From positions 1 to 23,484 of the forward strand of contig LNZQ01000125.1 in NCBI GenBank assembly GCA_002007315.1: DNA of 23,484 bases, read 5' to 3'. Each line of letters begins with the position of its first letter. The first letter of the stretch is position 1. Shown in pieces: positions 16,369 through 23,484 of the stretch. Below the pieces are notes generated by a model. That model was given only the letters and a program-made list of their open reading frames with translations. It was not told the origin of the DNA and made no database searches. The translations under genes were made by a program, and so were the position numbers. The stretch is from Epulopiscium sp. Nele67-Bin004 (lineage in GTDB: Bacteria; Bacillota_A; Clostridia; Lachnospirales; Cellulosilyticaceae).

Positions 16369-17616
16369 CTACAAATTAAATAATTTTTCGCCTATTTCAT
16401 CAAAACCAACTGCCGTTTGTTCGCCAGTTTCCATCTCTTTGATGTTTAACGTTCTAGTTTCAATCTCGCTCTCGCCAATAATTACGGCATATTTCGCCCC
16501 AATTTTATTCGCATATTTCATCTGTGCCTTAACGCTACGAGCAAGCAAATCAGTATCCGCTTTTATACCGTTTTCTCTAAGCCCTTGCACGAGTTGCACC
16601 GCCAAAGTCATAGCCTCATCACCACGATATCCAATAAAAATATCTCGTACATTGCCACAATCTGCGTCGCCACCCTGTGCATCTAACACCATAAGCAACC
16701 TTTCTATACCAACACCAAACCCAACCGCTGGCGTAGCTTTACCCCCAACTTCTTCAACAAGTTTGTCATATCGTCCGCCACCGCAAACAGTTTTGTCGAT
16801 ATCAGTTGATATAAACTCAAACACAGTTTTTGTATAATAATCCAAACCTCGAACGATAGCCGTGTCAACTTTAAAGTTTATATTCATTGTAGTTAACAGG
16901 GATTTTAGCAACTCAAAATGCTCTGCACATTCCCCATCGATAACGTCAAGCGTCGTCGGTGCGTCCGTATATTCTGTTTGACATTGCGGATTTTTGCAAT
17001 CAATCACTCTAAGCGGATTTTTATGGCGTCGCTCCTCACAAAGTGAACAAAGTTTTTCGGCTCTACTCTCCAAAAACTGTTGCAACTTCTCGTTATAAGC
17101 TTGTCTACAGTCGCCACACCCCAGCGAATTTATGTGTAGCTCAACATTTTTCAAACCAAGCCTTTTAAGTAGCGTGTCAAACAACGCTATAACTTCAGCG
17201 TCTGCCGCCGCACCACTTGCCCCAAACATCTCAATGCCAAACTGGTGAAACTGTCTAAGCCTCCCCGCCTCTGGACGTTCATACCTAAACGCTGGCGATA
17301 TATAATACAATTTAGTCGGTTGTGTGTCCGCACCCATATTATGTTCTAAGTATGCACGCACAACAGGTGCAGTACTTTCTGGCTTTAGGGTTATGTTATT
17401 TTCGCCTTTGTCAACAAAAGAGTACATCTCTTTTTGCACTATGTCAGTTGTATCCCCAACACCACGCTGAAACAAATGTGTAAGCTCAAAAATCGGCGTA
17501 CGAATTTCACCAAACCCAAAATCTTTACACACATTTCTAATTTCACTTTCAAGTGCAATAAGTTTTTTAGCCTCATCACCAAATATGTCTTTCGTTCCTT
17601 TTAATGCATTAATCAT
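16369..17616 (-). CDS. hisS: Histidyl-tRNA synthetase
   Basis: The protein has 415 residues, a full-length class II synthetase. Motif 2 is FRYERP (110-115), followed by RQFHQFGIE (121-129). The histidine-specific signatures are RGLDYYT (256-262) and GGGRYD (279-284), and motif 3 is GFGVGIERL (299-307). The C-terminal anticodon domain covers about 325-415. It charges tRNA-His in the cytoplasm. A cysteine-rich insert (C167, C170, C190, C193, C207, C212) between the motifs is suggestive of a metal site. GAGGTG precedes the ATG. The gene follows the efp terminator by about 15-50 nt, so it is read by partial read-through or from a promoter I could not identify; I saw no T-box. Confidence 0.97.
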   Translation of the reverse strand: MINALKGTKDIFGDEAKKLIALESEIRNVCKDFGFGEIRTPIFELTHLFQRGVGDTTDIVQKEMYSFVDKGENNITLKPESTAPVVRAYLEHNMGADTQPTKLYYISPAFRYERPEAGRLRQFHQFGIEMFGASGAAADAEVIALFDTLLKRLGLKNVELHINSLGCGDCRQAYNEKLQQFLESRAEKLCSLCEERRHKNPLRVIDCKNPQCQTEYTDAPTTLDVIDGECAEHFELLKSLLTTMNINFKVDTAIVRGLDYYTKTVFEFISTDIDKTVCGGGRYDKLVEEVGGKATPAVGFGVGIERLLMVLDAQGGDADCGNVRDIFIGYRGDEAMTLAVQLVQGLRENGIKADTDLLARSVKAQMKYANKIGAKYAVIIGESEIETRTLNIKEMETGEQTAVGFDEIGEKLFNL

Positions 17617-17631
17617 CTTTTCACCTCAATA

Positions 17632-17657
17632 TAAAAAATAGGGGGAAAACCCCCCCT
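17632..17657 (-). terminator. Terminator between efp and hisS
   Basis: On the minus strand a run of G pairs with CCCCC across a TTTT loop, followed by TATTTTTTAT. It begins about 11 nt after the efp stop codon and ends just before the hisS ribosome site. Confidence 0.85.
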
Positions 17658-17667
17658 GTTTTGTAGA

Positions 17668-18225
17668 TTATGATCTACCCATATAATCGCCAGTTCTAGT
17701 GTCGATACGGATTTTTTCGCCTTGTTCGATAAACAATGGCACCATAACTCTAGCACCCGTTTCAACGATAGCTGGTTTTGTTGCACCTTGTGCAGTGTCA
17801 CCTTTAATTCCAGGCTCTGTTTCGATAATTTCAAGGTCAACGTTAAGCGGAGCTTCAATCCCAAACACTTTCCCGTCGTGAGATAAAACTTTAACCATTT
17901 CGTTTTCTTTAACGAATTTTAAGCTTGCTTCTGCTTCGCTTTGGTTAACTGCTATTTGCTCATACGTTTCATTGTCCATAAAGTGGCAAAGCTCACCATC
18001 TGAATATAAATATTGCATGTCTTTACGGTCGATATGTGCTTTTGGCACTTTTTCTGATGGACGGAAAGTTCTTTCCACAACCCCACCTGTTTTAACGTTT
18101 CTTACTTTACAACGAACAAACGCTGCACCTTTTCCTGGTTTAACGTGTTGAAACTCAATAATTTGGCATAAGTTACCGTCAAGGTCAATCGTTACGCCGT
18201 TTTTAAAATCACCTGCTGAAATCAT
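17668..18225 (-). CDS. efp: Translation elongation factor P
   Basis: The protein has 185 residues and is complete, with three beta-barrel domains. The loop KPGKGAAF places the conserved lysine at residue 32. The C terminus [13 protein letters not shown] is the family signature. EF-P enters the ribosome E site and relieves stalling at proline runs. AAGGAGG lies about 8 nt before the ATG. It follows aroQ by 46 nt, and aroQ next to efp is a common Firmicutes pairing, so it is likely co-transcribed with the aromatic genes. Confidence 0.98.
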   Translation of the reverse strand: MISAGDFKNGVTIDLDGNLCQIIEFQHVKPGKGAAFVRCKVRNVKTGGVVERTFRPSEKVPKAHIDRKDMQYLYSDGELCHFMDNETYEQIAVNQSEAEASLKFVKENEMVKVLSHDGKVFGIEAPLNVDLEIIETEPGIKGDTAQGATKPAIVETGARVMVPLFIEQGEKIRIDTRTGDYMGRS

Positions 18226-18271
18226 TTCAATTTCCTCCTTAATATTTGTCCTCTATAGTTTATACTAAATG

Positions 18272-18712
18272 TCAACTTTTTTCAACGCTTTTTAACAAAT
18301 GTAGTAACGCTAATTTGTAGCCGTCCATACCAAGCCCGCTAATTACGCCAACACAACTGCTCGCCGTAACCGAATGTTGCCTAAATTCTTCACGTTTGTA
18401 TATGTTTGATATGTGCACTTCAACTGCGTTAACACTTATACTTTTTAGTGCATCCGCAATCGCATAACTATAGTGCGTAAAAGCCGCTGGGTTTATTACA
18501 ATCCCATCAATGTGTTGGTGATGGCAAGTTTGCAAACAATTAATAATTTCACCCTCAACGTTTGACTGAAAAAACGAAACTTTAAAACCTTGCTCCTCCG
18601 CAAACTCCTGCAAGTCATCTTGCAACATCTCAAGCGTTGTGTGCCCGTATATATGCGGCTCTCGTATTCCCAAAAAATTGAGATTTGGCCCATTTATCAC
18701 ATAAAAATGCAT
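18272..18712 (-). CDS. aroQ: Type II 3-dehydroquinate dehydratase
   Basis: The protein has 146 residues, the usual size of the type II enzyme. Family motifs are NGPNLNFLGIREP (7-19), the catalytic tyrosine Y22 in IYGH, SNVEGE (50-55), INPAAFTHYS (73-82) and VEVHISN with the catalytic H100. It converts 3-dehydroquinate to 3-dehydroshikimate, the third step of the shikimate pathway. Its ATG overlaps the stop codon of the aroE-aroK fusion as TGATG, which points to coupled translation. Confidence 0.96.
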   Translation of the reverse strand: MHFYVINGPNLNFLGIREPHIYGHTTLEMLQDDLQEFAEEQGFKVSFFQSNVEGEIINCLQTCHHQHIDGIVINPAAFTHYSYAIADALKSISVNAVEVHISNIYKREEFRQHSVTASSCVGVISGLGMDGYKLALLHLLKSVEKS

Positions 18713-20022
18713 CAGTCTATCCTCATCTCTTTTTGAATTTTGTAAGTTATTTGTGCAATGTCAAGCTCCTCACCATCAATAGTTAGTCGTGATAATGCTC
18801 GGTACATTGGTTCTCTAGCCGACAATCTATTGTGCAAACTCTCCTTTGTGTCAACAAGCGGTCGTGAGGCGTCGCCCTCAATTCGGCTATAAAGCGTGTC
18901 TATACTATATTTCAAATATATACAATTTTGGTCTTGCAAATAGTTGTACGTTTTAGGGTATGTCACGCACCCCCCACCCGTAGCGATAACTACGCCTGCT
19001 TCGCCACTTTGTGCCACTATCGCTTTGTGCTCAAGCTCTCTAAAGTGTTGTTCACCGTGTGTTTCAAAAATTTCTTTTATAGATGTGCCCGCCATCTGCT
19101 CAATTTTTTCATCAATATCTACAAATTTCATACCCATTGTTGATGCAAGCTTTTTACCGATACTCGTTTTTCCTGCACCCATAAATCCAATTAAATATAC
19201 AACTTGTTTAGACTTTGCTATATAATTTTTCGTGTATTCATAAACTTGCATTTCAAACTCTCGGTCAAACTCAAACCCGTGCCAAATTTTTTCGGCAACT
19301 ATCGCTTGCGTAACTAACATATATAGCCCTGAGATCGCTTTTAACCCACGTTCTTTTGCCGCCAGTATAAATTTTGTGTCTTCTGGCGTATATATAAGGT
19401 CAACCGCAGCTTCAAAACAGCTTAGCTTTTCAACTTCTATAGGCGACTCATCAACGTTTGGCGACATTCCAACAGGCGTTGTATTAACTACGCAATAACC
19501 TTTTTTTACACCATAAAATTCGTCATACGTCATAGTTTCAACCGATGGATTATCTGCTTTAGCTTTGTCTTTATTTCGACTTACAACAACGATGTTTGAT
19601 GCTTTGTTGTCTGTTAAATACGCAATTACAGCTTTTGCCGAACCGCCACCTCCAAGAATATAAAAGTCGTTTCCATCAACTTCAATACCGCCCATTTTAA
19701 GCATACATTCAATTCCGTAATAGTCCGTGTTGTAGCCAGATGCCTTACCATCAACAATGTGTATCGTATTGATTGACCCGATTTTTTTTGCCTCATCAGA
19801 AATATAGTCAAGTTGCTCCATAACAATTTGCTTATATGGCATAGTTACGTTTGCACCGTCAATTCCAAGAACTCTAAGCGAATTAACTATATCACCTGCA
19901 TCTTCTGGCTTAACTTGATATACCGCATATTCGGCGTTGATGTTTTTAAGCTCCATCGTCTTTTTGTGTATTGGTGGCGACAAGCTGTATGCAAGTCTTG
20001 AACCGATTACTCCAAATTTCAT
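18712..20022 (-). CDS. aroE-aroK: Shikimate dehydrogenase - shikimate kinase fusion
   Basis: The protein has 436 residues with two enzymes in one chain. Residues 1 to about 265 are AroE: SLSPPIH (13-19), MPYK with catalytic K64, NTD with D100 and the NADP loop GGGGSAKA (124-131). Residues from about 272 are AroK: Walker A GFMGAGKTS (279-287), DID (302-304), GGG (349-351) and the lid region around R387. Together they reduce 3-dehydroshikimate and phosphorylate shikimate. The linker is about 10 residues with no frame break, so the fusion looks real. It sits between pheA (10-nt gap) and aroQ (1-nt overlap). Confidence 0.95.
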   Translation of the reverse strand: MKFGVIGSRLAYSLSPPIHKKTMELKNINAEYAVYQVKPEDAGDIVNSLRVLGIDGANVTMPYKQIVMEQLDYISDEAKKIGSINTIHIVDGKASGYNTDYYGIECMLKMGGIEVDGNDFYILGGGGSAKAVIAYLTDNKASNIVVVSRNKDKAKADNPSVETMTYDEFYGVKKGYCVVNTTPVGMSPNVDESPIEVEKLSCFEAAVDLIYTPEDTKFILAAKERGLKAISGLYMLVTQAIVAEKIWHGFEFDREFEMQVYEYTKNYIAKSKQVVYLIGFMGAGKTSIGKKLASTMGMKFVDIDEKIEQMAGTSIKEIFETHGEQHFRELEHKAIVAQSGEAGVVIATGGGCVTYPKTYNYLQDQNCIYLKYSIDTLYSRIEGDASRPLVDTKESLHNRLSAREPMYRALSRLTIDGEELDIAQITYKIQKEMRID

Positions 20023-20032
20023 ATGTTACCCC

Positions 20033-21139
20033 CTAAACATTTTTTTTGTAACAACCTAAAATTTTAAATTCTTCAACAACTTTGCTCACGCCTACAATCG
20101 CTTCTTTAATGGTTGCGTCCTCTTTGTTGCCCTCAATGTCAATATAAAAATAATATGAAAACGAACCATCACCAACGGGACGTGATTCAATTTTTAGCAA
20201 GTTTACACCGCTATTTGAAAACTCGTTAAGTGCCGAATACAAACTTCCGCTAACGTTAGGCAACGAAAAAATCAGCGTCATTTTGTCGCACAAGTCGTTG
20301 CTTTCTTGATGTTTCGCCACAATTATAAAGCGTGTCACATTTTCTTTGGCGTTACTTATGTTTTCTTCAAGCACTTCAAGCCCATAAATTTGTGCTGCAC
20401 GAATACTTCCAACCGCTGCATTTTGCAAGTTTCCACTATCTCTAACAAATTTGGCACTAATAGCTGTGTTGTGGTATGCAACTTGCTCACATTTTGGAAT
20501 AGTGTTTAAAAATTGTGTGCACTGCTCAAACCCTTGCGGGTGCGAAAACACTTTTGTTAGTTCAGCTGTGTTTGCACCTGAAATCCCCAGCAAATGATGT
20601 TGAATTTTTATGCTAGTTTCGCCCACAATGTAGTATCCATACTGCTTTAGCAAGTCAAAATTTTGAGTAATAGAACCCGTTGTAGAATTTTCAATCGGCA
20701 ACACACCATAGTCGATATAGCCATATTTAAGTGCCTCAAACACATCTTTAAACTCTGTATAATGTTGCGTTTTGCAATCATCAGTGAAATATTTTATAAG
20801 GGCCTCCTCACTGTATGACCCTGGAACTCCTTGAAAACCAACGATTATATCCGTTTTTGATAGTGGCGTTTCTGTAAGCCCCATAAACTCCGACTGATAA
20901 TCTTTGCTTATGTCCATCATCGCAGTTAAAAAATCAGATGCATAATCCGTATACTTTGGATTTTGCAAACGTGTAAGATTTTTTTGTAGCACCTCAAGTT
21001 CACGTTGTTTGTTATAAATTTTCAAGTTGTTTTCTTGCTTATATTTCACGATATTTTCCACGGTGTCAAGGCGTTTCTCAAAAAGATTAATTAACTCCTT
21101 GTCTATTTCATCAATCGTTTTTCTGTATTCATCAATCAT
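20033..21139 (-). CDS. pheA: Chorismate mutase - prephenate dehydratase (P-protein)
   Basis: The protein has 368 residues from the chosen start. Residues 1-85 form the helical AroQ-class chorismate mutase. The dehydratase follows with GVPGSYSE (104-111), ENSTTGS (150-156) and NVTRF (267-271). The C-terminal ACT domain has GSLYSALNEF and ESRP (318-321), the phenylalanine-binding motif, so feedback inhibition by phenylalanine is expected. It makes phenylpyruvate from chorismate. GGAGG at the end of aroC lies 5 nt before ATG 21137-21139; ATGs at 21142 and 21151 are also in frame, and the first of these overlaps the aroC stop as ATGA. Confidence 0.95.
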   Translation of the reverse strand: MIDEYRKTIDEIDKELINLFEKRLDTVENIVKYKQENNLKIYNKQRELEVLQKNLTRLQNPKYTDYASDFLTAMMDISKDYQSEFMGLTETPLSKTDIIVGFQGVPGSYSEEALIKYFTDDCKTQHYTEFKDVFEALKYGYIDYGVLPIENSTTGSITQNFDLLKQYGYYIVGETSIKIQHHLLGISGANTAELTKVFSHPQGFEQCTQFLNTIPKCEQVAYHNTAISAKFVRDSGNLQNAAVGSIRAAQIYGLEVLEENISNAKENVTRFIIVAKHQESNDLCDKMTLIFSLPNVSGSLYSALNEFSNSGVNLLKIESRPVGDGSFSYYFYIDIEGNKEDATIKEAIVGVSKVVEEFKILGCYKKNV

Positions 21140-21978
21140 CATTGCCTCCATAATTTAAGCACACTAAGTGCCGCTATTGCTTCAATTACTACTACTGCCC
21201 TTTGCACGATACAAGGGTCGTGTCTGCCCTCAACTTTTAGAGTCGTGTTTGTATTTGTGCTTATGTCAACGGTTTTTTGCTCTTTGCTAATAGATGGCGT
21301 TGGTTTAATTATCACTTCAAAAAGTACGGGCATACCGTTTGATATTCCTCCAGTTATTCCGCCGTTGTTGTTCGTCGTCGTCAAAATTTTGCCGTCAACC
21401 AAACAATATTCATCGTTTGCAACCGACCCACGCATAGTTGCAAATTGGTCACCAGCCCCAAATGTTATGCCTTTAACCGCTGGCACAGAAAATGCAAAAT
21501 GCGATATAGTGCTCTCAAGCGAATCAAAAAACGGGTTACCAACACCTGCTTTTAGCCCAACAATCGCACATTCAATTTTTCCACCAACAGAGTCCCCCTC
21601 ACTTTTAGCAGATAATATCGCCTGTTTAATATGCTCAGTTTTTGTGTCATCTATTAGTGGAAGTTCTTTTTTTAACAACTGTTCAAACATATCATTATCA
21701 ACATTTATCGGATCAAACTTTGCGTCACAAATATTTTCAACTTGCGAAATGTGTGCCCCAATTTTTATTCCATACGTGCCAAGCACCTGTTTGGCAAGCG
21801 CACCCGCAAACACAAGTGGCGCCGTTATTCGCCCCGAAAAGTGCCCACCCCCACGATAATCATTAAAGCCGTCGTATCTAACGCTTGCTGGATAATCAGC
21901 GTGTGCAGGTCGCATATGCGTTTTTAAAATGCTATAATCTTTTGAACGAGTATTTGTATTTTCTATTACAACAGCGAT
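21139..21978 (-). CDS. aroC: Chorismate synthase, 5' end missing at the chimera junction
   Basis: About 280 codons of chorismate synthase, which makes chorismate from EPSP with reduced FMN. Motifs: RPAHADYPASVRY, the signature around RGGGHFSGRITAP, GAGDQFATMRGS, NNNGGITGGISNG and the C-terminal GRHDPCIVQRAV. The frame extends upstream of the first ATG (21915) as IAVVIENTNTRSKDYSILKTH, which still matches the family, so that ATG is not the start. Homology stops at codon 21976-21978: the expected residues before IAVVIEN (normally GTP) are replaced by YISAG from foreign sequence. About 85-90 N-terminal residues are absent, judged by the usual length near 360. In the intact genome it is probably the upstream partner of pheA. 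Confidence 0.93.
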   Translation of the reverse strand: MAVVIENTNTRSKDYSILKTHMRPAHADYPASVRYDGFNDYRGGGHFSGRITAPLVFAGALAKQVLGTYGIKIGAHISQVENICDAKFDPINVDNDMFEQLLKKELPLIDDTKTEHIKQAILSAKSEGDSVGGKIECAIVGLKAGVGNPFFDSLESTISHFAFSVPAVKGITFGAGDQFATMRGSVANDEYCLVDGKILTTTNNNGGITGGISNGMPVLFEVIIKPTPSISKEQKTVDISTNTNTTLKVEGRHDPCIVQRAVVVIEAIAALSVLKLWRQ

Positions 21979-22403
21979 CCCTGCACTAATGTAGCAGAGT
22001 TCCTCCTCTGCTTTGTCTTCATGTGTGATGTGTGCCTTACACTGTGCAAAGAGCTCAGGAGTAGTAAGATATCTGCATGTTTACTTCTGAATTTCTTTGC
22101 TATTCGAGCGCATGTTGATCCCGGTGTTTATTATTCTGTATTTTATGAGTATAATCAGTGGCTAGTGATTTAAGTTTTTTAAACAATGCTTTTGACGTGT
22201 GTTTATAACCACTGGAAGTGTCTTTACCACCTGTTCAGCCTTATCGCTCTCTAGTTGGCTAAAGGAGAGGAAGGACTATTTTTAATACAGTGTGGACTTT
22301 TTCTGCTCTGACTCCTACTGACTCATCCTCCTTGAAATTTTGTGTGTGTGTGCGACAGCTTTCCTCATTTTGGTCTGTTCTGGCTTTCTTCATTTCTTTC
22401 CAG

Positions 22404-22549
22404 AGAGTCGTGTGAGTCGGAGGATGCGACCAGTGTGCCATCTTCATATCCCTCCTCACCCACAGAGAATGGCACTCTAACCACAAACTCTCGGACTCGA
22501 CCCAGTTCCAAAAGCACTTTAGAGGAGAACGCCTATGAGGACATAGTAG
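22404..22549 (+). other. Predicted vertebrate internal exon, 146 bp
   Basis: A pyrimidine-rich tract ending in TTTCTTTCCAG (up to 22403) precedes the segment, and G|GTAAGC (from 22550) follows it, both close to the vertebrate splice consensus. Between them one frame is open and encodes a Ser/Thr-rich, probably disordered stretch ending ENAYEDIV. The exon begins with the last base of a codon and ends with the first base of one. I do not recognise the gene firmly; the tyrosine motif followed by acidic residues suggests a cytoplasmic signalling or DENN-type protein, at low confidence. Confidence 0.6.
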
Positions 22550-23047
22550 GTAAGCACACTGGTTCACCATCTTTCATTTCAATTTGATCACTCACTGTTT
22601 TCTGAAAGGATGTGTTCATTAATGTATTAACAGTAAATCAATCTTTAATCAACTGTTTTGATAACTGATTAATCATAAACAGAATTTTTTAAAGTAAAAA
22701 TGGCAATATTTTTATTTAGGAAATCATGTGATGTTAGACAGTGGTTTTGCAATACAGACAGTGATGGTACAGTGGTAATCTTTGGAAAATTCCAGATGAA
22801 GCATTAAAGATATTCTCACAATAATTAAGCAATGTCACGTGAGAGAAAGTACTGTTGTACTTGTCACTGGTGTGATGCGGTCACAGGCTCGAGGCCTCGC
22901 AACCGCACGACTTTTTATACAACAGTTCTACAAACTCCATTTAGTTGACAGTAATAAGCAAAAACAGATTATGATTTGTTTGTTAATTTAATCATTTATT
23001 TGGCTCCGCCAGCACAAATAGTTCCACAACTGGACTGGTACAGGACT

Positions 23048-23228
23048 GTTGCTAAGCAACACAAACAATTAACATGTTCCTGCACATTAGCTTACTTTGT
23101 AAGTTACAGAAGGGCCCGCTACTTTACTTTCTTGCTTCTTTTCTTCTCTTTGTCCTTCTCTGAAGACAATTTGGAAAATATCCATCTTTTCCGTACAGTT
23201 CGTTACAAAGTAACCTAGCAACCAACAG
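23048..23228. repeat. Inverted-repeat pair in the vertebrate-like part
   Basis: TTACTTTGTAA (23092-23102) and TTACAAAGTAA (23203-23213) are inverted copies. GTTGCTAAGCAAC (23048-23060) outside the left arm resembles the complement of CTAGCAACCAACAG (23215-23228) outside the right arm. This may be the remnant of a small transposon, but the arms are imperfect. Confidence 0.35.
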
Positions 23229-23436
23229 TTAGTGATTAGAACACCTGTGAGGAGCAGTAATACATAAAGTCACAAGTTTCAGTGCTGTTGTACTCTATAT
23301 CAGGAATGCCTCTTGTCCAGTCAAATTGCATGTATATATGTAATGGAGGCAGGATATCTGACATTTGAACAAACTTAATTCCAAACATTAGAACACTGAA
23401 CAGTAAACACTTCACTTATTAGTTATTAATTAACAG

Positions 23437-23452
23437 ATCGCCCTCTGCTGGC
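23437..23452 (-). promoter_or_regulatory. CTCF-like site
   Basis: On the minus strand GCCAGCAGAGGGCGAT matches the core of the vertebrate CTCF motif (CCAGCAGGGGGCGC type) at most positions. The same core is also carried by dispersed vertebrate repeats, so binding is not implied. Confidence 0.4.
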
Positions 23453-23484
23453 AAAACTATGTAATTACACAATTTGAAATCACT

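Larger units (their letters stand above)
21979..23484. other. Vertebrate-like, non-bacterial DNA
   Basis: This 1.5-kb stretch has no bacterial gene, Shine-Dalgarno site or operon structure. It contains one exon-like segment with both splice sites (22404-22549), a short TG microsatellite (near 22340), an inverted-repeat pair (23048-23228) and a CTCF-like site (23437-23452). Long AT-rich stretches look like intron. The other open frames here are unsupported. The change in character is abrupt at 21978/21979. Confidence 0.8.

Noticed and set aside
16289..16837. 182-codon plus-strand frame
   Set aside because: It is antisense to hisS, crosses a strong terminator and has no family signature.
17613..17864. 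83-codon minus-strand frame
   Set aside because: It is an alternative frame of efp, which is a clear full-length gene.
21245..21859. 204-codon plus-strand frame
   Set aside because: It is antisense to aroC, whose motifs are unmistakable.
22259..22570. 103-codon minus-strand frame in the right-hand part
   Set aside because: It is antisense to the predicted exon and flanking intron, and its region is not bacterial.
22976..23218. 80-codon plus-strand frame in the right-hand part
   Set aside because: It lies across the inverted-repeat region of vertebrate-like DNA with no splice or start context.

Overview
The window is a chimera. Positions 1 to about 21,978 are AT-rich bacterial DNA. It has Shine-Dalgarno sites of the AAGGAGG type, tight TGATG/ATGA gene overlaps, Rho-independent terminators and Firmicutes-type gene order (aroQ next to efp). 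I infer a low-GC Gram-positive bacterium, probably a clostridium. Positions from about 21,979 to 23,484 look like vertebrate DNA: a short exon between consensus splice sites, a TG microsatellite, a CTCF-like site and no bacterial genes. The break falls inside aroC, so this is most simply an assembly or library chimera with host DNA. An algal-polysaccharide (alginate) lyase in the bacterial part would fit a gut symbiont of a herbivorous marine fish, but that is inference.

Layout of the bacterial part. Positions 1-250 hold a consensus promoter pointing to the left edge, a hairpin and the terminator of the next gene. Positions 249-1172 (minus) encode a membrane-anchored extracellular Cache sensor with no output domain. 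Positions 1383-5612 are a CRISPR array of 65 repeats and 64 spacers. It reads on the minus strand, with its leader at 5613-5801 and its degenerate terminal repeat at 1383. Positions 5802-14147 (minus) are a complete type I-B cas operon, in transcription order cas6-cas8b-cas7-cas5-cas3-cas4-cas1-cas2. Cas8b has an internal ribosome binding site and start codon that fit a separately translated small subunit (Cas11b). An unrecognised 230-residue gene (14271-14963) lies directly upstream of the operon on the same strand.

A secreted PL7 alginate lyase (15193-16332, plus) comes next. Then a minus-strand housekeeping block runs aroC (truncated) - pheA - aroE/aroK fusion - aroQ - efp - terminator - hisS. 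These genes cover shikimate-pathway steps and the branch to phenylalanine, plus EF-P and histidyl-tRNA synthetase.

The CRISPR locus forms one functional unit: cas1/cas2/cas4 for spacer acquisition, cas6 for crRNA processing, cas8b/cas11b/cas7/cas5 for Cascade and cas3 for degradation. The array has its own well-placed promoter in the leader, flanked by a perfect 15-bp inverted repeat. The architecture is a known one and I did not find a clearly new system. The less ordinary points are the leader dyads, the internal Cas11b start, the unknown gene upstream, the orphan Cache protein and the bacterial/vertebrate junction.
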